DNA of 64,000 nt from Phycisphaerae bacterium (lineage in GTDB: Bacteria > Planctomycetota > Phycisphaerae > Phycisphaerales > UBA1924). Under the pieces are notes generated by a model. The model saw only the letters and a program-made list of their open reading frames with translations, was not told the origin of the DNA and made no database searches. The stretch is taken from contig BQMO01000016.1 in the NCBI GenBank assembly GCA_022180725.1, positions 62,001 to 126,000 of the forward strand, read 5' to 3'. The position numbers were made by a program, and so were the translations under genes. Shown piece after piece: positions 40,289-52,200 of this stretch; the stretch's first letter is position 1, and every line of letters begins with the position of its first letter.

Positions 40289-43200
40289 CTAGAACATCGC
40301 CAACTGGTTCCCGTAGATCGCGGCCTTGAGTTGCTCTTCCGACATCGCCGCGGGGAGCATCTCGCCGATCAGCCGGTTCTTCGGGATCGACGTCTCGAAC
40401 GGTGACAGGCCCATCGCGTCGAGTCGATCGCACACCTCGCGGGCCGCGTCGAGGAACACCAACGCGTCCTTCTCCTCCGCGGTTGCCCCCTCGGTCCGGG
40501 CCTCGAGATACGCCCGGAAGCCCTGCCCTGTCGGCTCGTCCACCGTCGTCGAGTACGCGTTCCATGCCTCGCCGATGGCGTACTTGATGTCCTCGACGCG
40601 CTTGGCGATCTGCGGCTGGCCGCTCTCGTCGAGCACCGGCTGTCCGTCGGCCCCGAGGACGGGCGCGTACATCAGTTCGCGGTAGGCATCGACCGCGGCC
40701 TGCACTGTCTCGGCCTGCAGACGGTTGAGCGCCACCTCGTACTTGGGCTTCAGACGGTCCTCGGGGATGTCGCGGTATGTCGCCCATCCCACGAGGAACT
40801 CGACCGTTTCCTCAAACTTCAAGTCGCGGACGTACACACCCATTTCCTGCAGCGGCTCCCGCAGCGCCCGGCCGACGGTCACCGGCGTCGCCACCTCGCG
40901 CGTCTCGGTATCGCGCGGGATGGCGCCGGCGATCGACGTCGCGATTGACGTGCCGGGGTTGCCCTTCGACGACAGGTCCAGCCCGAAAACCTGGGCTGTG
41001 TTCGCAGGGTTGCGGAACAGGTTGATGTTGACCCCGCCCGCGATCCCGTCGGTGCCCTCGGTGAAGTTACGGATCGAGAAACCGACCGAGGCCAGCCCGC
41101 CCTGGATCAGGCCCAGGTTGTTCGAGAACAGGACCAGGTCCCGATCGGCGGCGTTCAGTGTGCCGACGAAGTCGAACGACCCGCCGGCAACGATGTCGGT
41201 GCGGCCCGCGTCGGCCACCTCGAAGATCGGCGCGTTGGGCGCCACCGCGTTGCCCACGACCTGCTTCTCGAAGAACGTGCCCCCGCCGCGGGCGACGAAC
41301 CGGATGCTGTCGGCCCGGACGACGATGTCGCCCAGCGCCGTGATGTCGCCCAGGCGCACCTCGCCGGGGATCGACACCTGGCTGTTGTTCGCGCCCGAGC
41401 CGACCAGCCGGAGCGTCCCGAAGACCGTGATCTTCTCGTTGACCCCCATGCGGATGCCTTCGTTGCCCGCAACGATGGTGAACACATCCGTCGCCGCCAC
41501 GGTTGCCGCGTTGATGGTTCCGTCGAGATTGAAGGCGTCGGCGAAGACGAGGGTCGCCGCCTTCTGGGGCGTCGTACGGGCGACAAACCCGGACCCGGTG
41601 TTGATCGACACGCCGCGGAAGATGCCCGTCGTGCCGATGCTCGCGCCGACGCGGATGGCCTGCTGGCTCGCGGTCGACGAGAACGTGGTGTGCAGGAACA
41701 GCCGCGGGAGCGAGGCGTCGCTCGCCGCGTTGATCCCGTTGCGGAAGAGCATCTGACCCGATCCGCCGTCGATGACCGTGTCGGCCCCGATGAGCAGGGT
41801 GTCGTTGATGGTCATGCCGCTGGTCGTGCGGACGTTGCCGCCGAACCGGGTCGTGCCGTCGGCGTTGGTGGTGAGGCTCAGCAGCCGCATCCCTTCGCCC
41901 ACGATGCCGTTGAACCGCGTCACGCCGCCGACGGCGGCCACGGTCGTGCTGTCAATGGTCAGCGACCGGTTGGCGCCGCTGCTGTCGACGGTCGAGCCGA
42001 ACGTCAGGTCGTTGACCTCGATGAGCGTGTTGGCGCCCAGGAGCACCCGGCCGTTGTAGACCTGGTCGTTGGTCGTGCGGACGCGCCCGCCGTTGATGGC
42101 GATGACCCCGGCCCCGGGGTTCGTCACCGTCAGAGCGTTGAGCGCCCGCAGCCCGCCAACCTCGCCGCTGAAAGTCAGGGTTCGGCTGGCGCCGCCGACA
42201 TTGATCGTCAGCGTCCGCGCGGTCGTGTCGCTGTCGATGTCGTCCTGGAACAGGATGTTTCCATCGGTCGATGCGATGGTGATGTTCCCGCCGAGAACCA
42301 CGTCGCCGTCGAAGTCGAATGCGCCGACGCCGCTGATCGTGAGGTTGCCGTTGAGCGTGCCCGCGCCCACGTAGGTCTGGTTGCCCGTGGTGCGGACCTG
42401 CTGGAGGGTGTAGGCCCCGCCGGTCACATCCAGTGTGCTGAGGGCGAACTCGCCGGCGCCGACGCCCAGGCCGATGTTGCCCTGGAGAAAGACGCCCGCG
42501 CCCGCGTTGTTCGTGTCCTCGCGGGCATTGATGACCAGCGCCTGCGGCGAACCGCTCGCGTTGACGGTGCCGGTGATGGTGATATCACTGCCCGAGGCGC
42601 CGGGCGTGAACAGCCCGCTGGCGCCCGCGACAAGCACGTTGCCGGTGATCGTCAGGGTGCCGGCGTTGTTGACGCGCAGGTCGCCGTTCAGCGTGGCCGT
42701 GCCGGTGTAGGCCTGGTTCCCGTTGGTCTCGACGCCGCGCAGTGCGATGGTGGTCGCGTTGACGGACAGACTCGCGAGGAGGGCCGAGCCGCCCACGTCC
42801 GACGCGAACGAGGTGGCGCCGGTGGTGGTAATGGTGAGCGACCGCGGGGTGATCGTGTCGTTGGAGTCCACCGTGCTCGCGAACGCCGCACTCGCGCCGT
42901 TCAAGACCACGTTCGCGTTGAGCCGCACGGCGTCGTTGTACGTCTGGGCCGCGGTCGTGGTGACATTTGCGCCCAGCCGCGTAAACCCGGCCGCGTCGGT
43001 GGTGAAGTTCGCCAGCGCCGCCGTACCCCCGACCGCTCCGTTGACGATCGTGCCGCCGCCGGTGTTCACCGTCAGCGATCGGGCCGAGCCGTCCGTGTTC
43101 ACCGTGCCGTTGAAGGTCACGTCGCCCAGGGTGGTGCTCGCGAGGGTGGTATTCGCGCCCAGCACGATGTTGTCGGCGAAGGTGATGGCGTTGAGAACCG

Positions 43201-46200
43201 TGATCGCCCCGCCGTTGAGGTTTGTCGTGCCCGCCGCGTCGGTGGTGAGCGAGCCCAAGGCACCACCCGCGGCCCCGCCCACGACGCCGCCCAGCGTGGT
43301 CGTGGGCGAGTTGATCGTGAGCGAACGGCCCAGGCCGGTCGCGGAGTTCACCGTGCCCGCGAGGTTCACGAACGTGCTGCCCGTGATGATCACGTCCGTA
43401 TCGAGTTGCGTGTTGCCCGAGACCGAGATGCCCACGCCGGCGAGGTCGCCGTTCAGGAACAGCGTGCCGGCGGAGGTGTACGACTGACCGCCCGAGGTCG
43501 TCACGGTGAAGAGCGTGATGTCATTCGCCGACACGATCAGCGTCGCGAGCGGATCGCCCGCGCCCACCGTGCCGTTGAACTGCACGTTGCCCGCGCCCGC
43601 GTCGACCGTCAGGCCCCACGGCCCGAGGGTGTCGCCGTCGACCGCACCGTTGAAGGTCACGTCGCCGTCGCTCGTCCCGTTCGTGGTGATCTGGATGGTG
43701 TTCGTCAGCGTCGTGCCGCCGTTCACCGTCACGCCACCGCCGGCGAGCGTCGTCAGATCATCCTCGAGCGTCACGTCGCCCGTGTACGTCTGATCGCCGT
43801 TGGTGATCACGCCGCTCAGCCCGATGGCCGAGGCGTTGATCGTGAGCGAGCCGAGCGCCTCGGACGCGCCGACCGTGGCCGAGAAGAACACGTCGGCCGT
43901 CCCGGCATCAACCTGCAGGTCGCGATCGTTGCCCGCACTGTCCGCGTCGACCGCCCCGCCGAACGACACCTGCCCGCCGGCGAACGACCCGGCGTCGGTC
44001 GTATCGATCAGCACGTTCGCGGCGATCTCGATCGTGTCAAAGAAATCAACGGTGCCGCTCTGCGTCACGATCCCGGCTGCCAGGCGCGTCGGGCCGAAGA
44101 ACTGGAACGAGCCGTTCCCCGTGGCGCTCAGGGCGTGATCGAGGCGGATCAGCCCGGTCGGACTGCGGAAGATGAACGGGTCGAGCGCGGTGAAGAGGCC
44201 GCCCGACTGGATCGTGCCCGTGCCGTCGCTCCGGCCGATGGTGATCGACGCGAATCCGTCGCTGAAGAACCCGAGTTCCGTCGCCGTCAGGTCCAGGTCG
44301 CCCGTCACGCCCGCCCCGGCAAAGAGGATGTCGTCGCCCGCGTTCAGCGTCTCCAGGCGGATCGCCCCGGTCCCGACGATCGTGTTGCCGAAATCGATCT
44401 CCGGCCCGCGGAACGTCACCGTGTTCGCGAACGTGTCGCCCGCGCCGAGCAGCGCCAGCGTGCCCGCGGTGGTCTCCAGCGTGATGTTCGCCGACACGCA
44501 CCAGTCCGACGTGACCGTCAGCGAACCGACCGAGAGGTCCGCACCGAAGTCAACGCACCCGCCCGTGCCCAGGCCGCAGAAGGTCAGCAGCGCCCCGGCG
44601 AACTTGCTCCCGTCCGTGATGAACACCGAGCCGTCGTTCGAGCACAGCGTGTAATCGACGCCCGCCGGGGTGTCGCCGAACTGCCCGGCCGTCGCGGTGA
44701 GCGCGTTGGTGACATCGGCGTCCTGCTCGTGCACAAAGGTCGTCGGCGAGGTCGAGCCGCCCGCCAGCCCGCGGAACGTCGGCGCGTTGGTCAACGCATC
44801 GACCAGCGAGGTGGTGCCCGAGCCGCCCGTGCCGTCGCCGGCCTGGAGCATGATGGTCGTGCCGGCGAGGTCCACCCCCGCCGCCGTGAAGGTCAGATCG
44901 CCCGTGCCGCTCGTGCCCGCGTGGATATCGATGGTCGCCGCGGTGATGTCGTCGGCGATGCCGATGCTGCCCGTGGCCGTCGCGGTGTAGGTGCCGCCGG
45001 CGGCCGAGCCGTTCTGCGCGATGGTCGCGCCGGCCACGGTGATGGCCGCGGTGCCCGCGTCCAGCGCGCCGGTGTTGGTCACCGCGCCGGTATGGTTGAT
45101 CGCGATCGCGTTATCGATCGTCGTGATGCCGCCGAGTTGCGTGAAGTTGACGCCGGAACTCGAGAAGCCGTCCTCCGCCGACACCAACCCGCCCAACCCG
45201 ACCGTGCCGGTCGAGGTGAACGACACCAGCCCGTCGGCGGTGATGGTCGAGAGCGACGCGATCGAGCCGGACGAGGCCACCACCAAGTCGGTCAGCGCCG
45301 TGGCGCCCACTTGCGCGTTGAAGGCCACCGCACCCGTGCCCGCGGTGATCGTCAGCCCCTGGTTGCCGGTCAGTGCCGAGTTGAACGTGACGTTGCCAAG
45401 ACCCGCGCCGGTGTTCAGTTGCACGTCGGCCGTCAGCGTCGTCGTACCCCCGCCGAAGGAAATGGCATCGTTCGTGGTCGTAATGTTCGCGCCCAGGTCC
45501 GTGGCCCCGGCGCCGAGTTTCGAGAACGCGCCGTCAAGATTGAACGCCACGTTGGCGATGGTGAGCAGGCCGTTGTTGGTGATCGACACGCCCCCGCCGC
45601 CCGTCGTGGTGGCGCCGGCGTTGAAGGTGAACGTTTCGCCCGTCAGGCTGATGCCGCCCGCCCCGATGGTCACCAGGCCGTCGAAGTTCGACGACCCGGC
45701 GTTCTGCGTGAACGACGACGCGGTGATGGCCCCGTCGAAATCAGCCGTCGTATCCGCGACGCTGACGACCGTGATCGCGCCGAGCGCCGTGCCCGAGCCG
45801 ATGGCCCCGCCGACGCCGATGTCCCCAGCCGTGCCCGCCCGGAACGTGAGGTTGAACGCCCCGTCGATGGTGCTCGACGCGGTGATGTTCGCGCCCGCGG
45901 CGACGGCCCCGGCGTTGGTGCTGTCCCACAGCGAGTTGGCCAGGAGCGTCACCGGGCCGGTGATGCCGATCGTGCCGCCCGCGGTGACCAGGTTGCCGTT
46001 GATGTTGTTGGCCGCGCCCGTGATGGCGATGCTCGCCCCGCCGACCCCGCCCGCCGTGTTGTTTGTTCCGGTGATCGTCACCGTGCCCAGCGTGCCGACA
46101 TTGGTGATCGAGTTGGTCGTGCCGGCGAAGAGCAGGTTGGCGTCGGCGGTGGTGCCCGTCACGACGCCGCTGGTCGCGACGACGCCCCCCACGCCCCCGG

Positions 46201-49200
46201 CCCGGAAGCGCATGGGGTCGCGCAGGGACGCCGTGCCGATCGTGACCGTGCCCGTGCCCGCCGCGGAACCGATATCGATGAACGCGAAGGCGTTGTTCGC
46301 GATGGCATCGAGGTCGGTCTGCGAAAGGCTCAGCGTGCCCGCGCCCGTGCCCACTCCGATGCTCGTGGCGTTGGTCGCGCCCACCAGCGTGAGCGTGCCC
46401 GTGCCCGTGCCGGTCACGGTGTTCGCCCCGCCGTTGAAGTCGATGCCGTTGCCGCGCAGCGTGAGCGAGTTGGCCCCCGCGGCCAAATCGCCGCCGAAGG
46501 TGATGGTCGCCGTGCCACTGGTGAGCGTGAGGCCGCTGGCCGAGAGCGTCACGTCGTCGTCGCCGTCGGTGAACGTGATCGCGTCGTTGGTCGTGCTGAT
46601 GTCGGCGCCCAGCGTGGTGAGGCCGCCGTTGCGGACAAAAGCCCCGTCCAGCGTCAACGCGGCGTTGATGGTGAGCAGGCCTCCGCAACTGGCGGTGAAC
46701 GCGCCGCCGTTAGTGGTCGTCGCACCCGCGTTCACCGTGTGCGCTCCGGAACCCGTGAGGATGATCCCGAAGCCCACGCCGCCGTTGCCCGTGAGCAGGC
46801 CGTTGTACGTGCCCAGGTTGTCCACGACGACGCCGATCGAGCCCGCGGTCACCGCGCCCGCCGTCACCTCGTCGGACTCGAAGATGAGGAGCCCGCCGAG
46901 CGCCGTGCCCGTGCCGACGTCCTGCAGGGAGACGTCGCCGTCGGAGCCCGCAAAGATATTGAGCGTGTTGGTAAACGCGGCGGTGGAGTTCACGTCGCCG
47001 GTGATCGTGATATTCCCGCCCGTGGTCACCGTGCCCGCGCCGGTCGTGTCGAGCGTGGGTGACGCCCCCGAGAGCGTCACCGGCCCGAAGAGGTTGATCG
47101 CGCCGCCGCTGGTCTGAATGTCCGCCCCGAGGTTCACCAGTCCGCCGATGAGCGAGACCGAGGAATCGGCGTTGGAACCGACGATACCCGTGCCGGTGAC
47201 GAAGATGGTGCCGGTGCTGTTCGCCGACATGGCGTCGAGGAACGTCGCGCCGCCGATGTCGATGTTCCCTGTCTGCCCGGTGCGTCCGAAGGCGATGACA
47301 GCGGCGGCCTGGTTCGCCAGGGCCGCCAGGTCCGTCGCATCGAGGCTCAGCGTCCCCGCGCCCGTGCCCACGCCGATGGTCGTGGCATTGGTCGCCCCGC
47401 CGAAACGGAGCGTGCCCGCGCCCGTGCCCGTGACCGAGTTCGCCCCGCCGAAGTCGATCGCGTTGGCGAGCAGCGTCAGGTTGTTCCCCCCCAGGCCCAG
47501 GGTCGAGTTGAAAAAGATCCCCGCGGTGCCCGCGGTGAGCGTCACGTTGGCCGCCCCCACCGTTGCCGTCGAGTTGAACGTGATGGCGTCGTTCGTGGTC
47601 GTCAGGTCGCCCGCGATGACGCAGTTGCCCGCGCCGCTCTTGGTGAACGTGCCGTCGAGGTTCAGGGCCACCGCGCCGATCGTGAACGTGCTGGCCGTGG
47701 TGATGTCGAAGATGCCGTTGGATGTCGTGGTCGCGCCGGCGTTGAGGTTTACCGTGCCGCCGAGGATGGTGATCCCGCCCGAGCCGCCCGTGAGCAGTCC
47801 GTTGAACGTCGCCGTACCCCCCGCGTTCGTATCGACGATCATCGTCGTCGCGGTCATCGCCCCGAACGTGTTTGTCCCGGTTCCGCTCGTCGTGATGTCG
47901 ATCGTGGTTGCATTCACGGACCCCAACAGCGCCAGCCTGGCCGCGGTGATCCGGAACAGCGACAGGTCCGTGCCCGACGCCCCCGTCACCGTGACGTCGC
48001 CGGTCACCCCGGCGATGAAGTTGATGCTCTCGGTCGCGCCCCCGGCCGTCCCGCTCAGGTTCCCCGTCAGCGTGATGTGCCCGCCGGGCTGGGCGGCCAG
48101 CGTGGTGTCCATCGCCACGTCCGTCGTCAGCACCGTGTTCCCGGTGATCGAAATATCGCCGCCCAGGGTGAGGAGGTTCCCGCCCAGGCTCACCGTGCCC
48201 GCCGTGAACGACAGGTCCGACCCGATGTCGTTCCCGCTCACGGCGCCGGTGGTGAACACCGTCCCCGTGGTCGAGAAAAGCACGTCGTCCTGGAAGCCGG
48301 TCGACGCGATGGTGATGTTCGCCGTCTGCCCGCCGCCGCCGAAGGTGATCAGCCCGGCGACGCCGTCGGCCAGGGCGACCACGTCCGACGCATCGAACTG
48401 GGCCGTACCCGCGCCGCCGGCGATGCCCAGCGTCGTGCCCGTGGTGGCGCCGGCGATGCGCAGCGTGCCCGTGCCGTCGCCCGTCACGCTCCCGAACCCG
48501 CCGGCGAGATCAAAGTCGTTCGCCAGGAACACGACATTCTGCCCGTTGATGTCCGCCGCCTGCATCGTCAGTGTGTTGGTGCCCGCGCTCAGCGTCGAGG
48601 CGCCGGTGAACAGCAATGAGCCGGCGCTGAACGTCAAGGCCGAGTTGGTGGTCGAGATGTTCACGCCCACCGAGGACAGCCCGGCGCCCGACTTCGTGAA
48701 GCCCGTCGCGCCGGCGATGTTCCCGCCCGTGGCGTTGAAGGCCGTGGCCGCATCGAGGGTGATCGCCCCGGTCGTGGTCGCGCCGCCGTTGAAGTTGATG
48801 GTGGCGGACGTCACGTCAATCCCGCCCGCGAGCGCCGTGATCAGCCCGCCGAAGGTCGCGCTGGTGGTCGTGGTCACGTCCACCGTGGACGCGGTCACCG
48901 CGCCGGCCGACAGCGTGTCGCCGTTGTCAACCTGGAAAAGCGTCAGCCCCGTGGTGTTCCCCACGGCGCTGGAGAAGAGGATCGCCCCGGTCGTGCCGCC
49001 GCGAACGACGAGGTTGAACGCGCCGTTGACCGTGCCCGCGCTTTCGACCGCCGCTCCGCCGGCGCTGCCGCCGCCGTTGGTTGTGTCGAGCAGCACGTTG
49101 GTTGTCAGCGTGATGTTCCCGCCGTTGAAATCGATCGCGTCGCCCGTCGTGACGATGTTGCCACCCAGGCTCACCGTGCCCGCGCCGTTCTTGGTGAACG

Positions 49201-52200
49201 CCCCGTCCAGGGTCAGGTTTCCGCCGATGGTCATCGCCGTGCCGCTCGTGGCGGTGAACACGCCGCCCGAGGTCGTGGTCGCCCCGGCGTTGACGTTCAG
49301 CGTGGGCGCGGAGAGGGTGATGCCCCCGCTCGTCGCGTTCAGCACGCCGCTGTACGTCGCCGACGTGACCGCCGTCGCGTTCATCGTGACAGCGAAAATA
49401 CCCGCCGAGGCCGACGTGGTTCCGCTGTTGGTGATCGTGAACGCATCGAGCCGGAGCACGCCCGTGCCCACGGCCCCGCCGAGCGTGACGGCCCCGCCCG
49501 TGCCCGCGTGGATGGTCAAACTCTCGGTCGCGTCGGTCGTGCCCGAAACCGACCCGGTGATGCCGACATTCGCGCCCGCCGCCGCCGTGTTCGTCGTCAG
49601 CGACACGCTCGTGCCCAGCACGACGTTCCCGTTGAGTTGAATCGCGGCCCCGGCCCCGGAGCCGGCCGTGGTGATGCTCCCGCCGAGGTTGATCCCCGTC
49701 GTCCCGGTGATCGTCGTGCCGAACGGCGCGATCGTCGCGTTGATGTTCACCGTCCCGCCGCTGATCACCAGCGCGCTGTTCGCCACCTTCGACGCGGTCG
49801 AGAGCGTGACATCGCCGGCGCTCGACGTGATGGTGTAGCCCATCCCGGCGAACGCGGCCCCGAACTGCGCCGCCGCGGGAATGTCCGCGTCCACGATCGA
49901 CGCGTCCTGCTGATACGTGAACGAGGTCGGCCGGGTCGCCCCGCCCGCCGCCGCCCGGAAGGACGGCGCGTTCGTCAACGCGTCGATGAACGACGTGCCC
50001 GCGCCGCTGCCGGCGATCAGTTCCACCGTGGCGGCCTGGAGGTCCACGCTCGCCGCGCCGAAGCGCACCGACCCGCCCGCGTCCGCCCCGCCGTCAAATC
50101 CGCCGTGCAGCCGCAGCGCCCCGCTGTTCACGGTGATGTCCGCGCTGGCGTTGATGACCCCGCCCGTGATGAAGGTCGTCGGTGCGGCGAACGTCGCCGC
50201 CGCGTTGATGTTCACCGCCGCATCCAGCGCCGAACTCCCGATCGTCACCAGCCCCACGCTCGAGGCGATCGCCGAAAGATCGCCCGTGTTGATGTCCAGC
50301 CGCCCGCCGCCGGGCGCGGCCCCCGACAGCCGCGTCTCGATCGCCGACCCGGGCCGGAGCGTGAGATTGCCGGGGCCCGTGATGCTGTTCGCGCCGCCGT
50401 CGAGTTGCACGTCCGAATCGCTCGTCAGCGTCAGCGTCGTGCTCGCGCCCAGCGCCACGGCGCCGTTCAGGTCGATCGTGCCCGTCCCCACGCTGAACTC
50501 GGTGTTCACGCTCGTGGTCACCGTGTTCGCGAACGTCACGTTGTCGTTCGACGTGGTGATCCCCGTGCCGCCCGCGAAGGTCGTGCCCCCGCCGCCGGCC
50601 TGGGTGTACGTCCCGCCGATGTTGATCGTGCCGTTCACGGTGTGCGTGCCGTTGTGATTGACCGACACATTCCCGCCCGCGGTCGTCCCGATCCCGTTGC
50701 TCGAAATCGTCGACGCGTTCGTCACCGTCAGCCCGTCCAGCCCGGAGATCGCGCTGCTGAATGTCACCGCCGAGCGACCCGTGCCATTCCCCGCGACCAC
50801 GCTCAGCGTGTCGCCCCCGTTGCCCGTGATCGCCCCTGAGAAGGAGATCGCGCCCGTGTTGTTCCCGTTCCCATCGCCCGTATCCACCGTACGCGCGCCG
50901 CTCACCGCGACCGGCCCGGTCAGCGTGATCGTCCCCGACCGCACCGTCAGGTCCGCGTTCAGGTTGATCGATCCGCTCGCCCCGCTCGTCAGCGTGATGT
51001 TCCCGCCGGTGTCCCCGTTGTTCGTCGTGTCGAGGTCCGCCCCGACGGTGATCGAGCCCGTGGCCGTGCCGTTCCCGTCGCCCCGGTTCCCCGCCGTCAG
51101 CGCGATCGCCCCGCCGCGCGTCGTGATGCTCGCGTTGATCGTAATGTCATTGCCCGCAAAGAACGTGATCGATCGCCCGGCGTTGGTGTTCAGCACCGCC
51201 TGGTTCACGATGATGTTCCGGTCCGCCTGCAGCGTCACGTTCGCGTTGACTTCCAGCACCTCGTCCGACAGCGTGATGTCCGTCGTCGTGTCCGGCTCGT
51301 TGAAGTTCACGATGTTGTCGGCCATCAGCCCGTCGTCGGCCCCCGTGTTCTGCACCGTGATATCACGCGGGTCCAGCAGCAGGTCGCCCACGCTGCCCTT
51401 GGCCGCGCCAAGGTCGGCCCCGCCCCGGAAGACCAGGAACTCCTTCCCCGACACTTCGGCAAAGCCGCCGTTGCCCCCGTTCGCCCCGCCCGTTGCGCTG
51501 ATCTCACCGTAATACCGCGTGACCTGGTCGGCCCACACGATGACCTTGCCCCCATGGCCCTTGTCCGTCGCGTCGGCTCGGATGGTGCTGTCGCCGGTAA
51601 CAAAAGTCTTGGTGGCGGTACGCTCGGCGCCCTGCCCTTGGAAGTTGCCGCCCACGAGCACCGTGCCGCCCCCGCTGCTGCCCGAGGCGTCGATGGTCGC
51701 GCCGCTGAGCGCGACATTCTCGCCGAGCACCTTCACCTCGCCGCCCTTGCCGCGCGTGTTGGTGGCATCGATCGTGCCGCTCGCGCGCACTTCGCCCGTG
51801 CCCTGACCCTCGAGCGTCACCTTCTTCGCGGTCGTCGTGCCGGTATGCCGCACGGCCATGCCGATCACGTCGCCGGCGCCCATCGCCACGCGCCCGCCCT
51901 TGGCGCTGATCGTGCCCGCGTTCTCCGTCGCCGCGCTGCCCGCCGCGGCGCCTTTCCCCGCTTCCCCGTTGATCTTCAGGAACACATTCCCGTTCTTCTC
52001 GCCCACCAGCACCTCGTCGCCCGAGGCCATCACCACCGTGCCCTGCGGGGCCACGATCGCGCCCTGGTTCGCCACGCGGTCGCCCACCAGCGCGACGTAG
52101 TTCGCCGTCAGCGTCCCGTAGTTGCTCACCTCGCCCTTCAGGTTCGTGAACCGGTCGATCCCGCGGACAAAGTCCTTGTCCGAAAGATTGCCGGCCGCGG

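Noticed and set aside
41690..49640. Very long plus-strand open frames opposite tpsA (up to 1,790 codons)
   Set aside because: They are the antisense of a GC-rich repetitive gene whose third positions leave few stop codons. Their translations are Arg/Ala/Val-rich with no family motifs, while the minus-strand frame has a signal peptide and TPS domain.
41000..52000. Dense short repeats that might suggest a CRISPR array
   Set aside because: The repeats are in frame, diverged at codon level and encode beta-helix strands. No constant-length repeat/spacer pattern exists and no cas gene is near.
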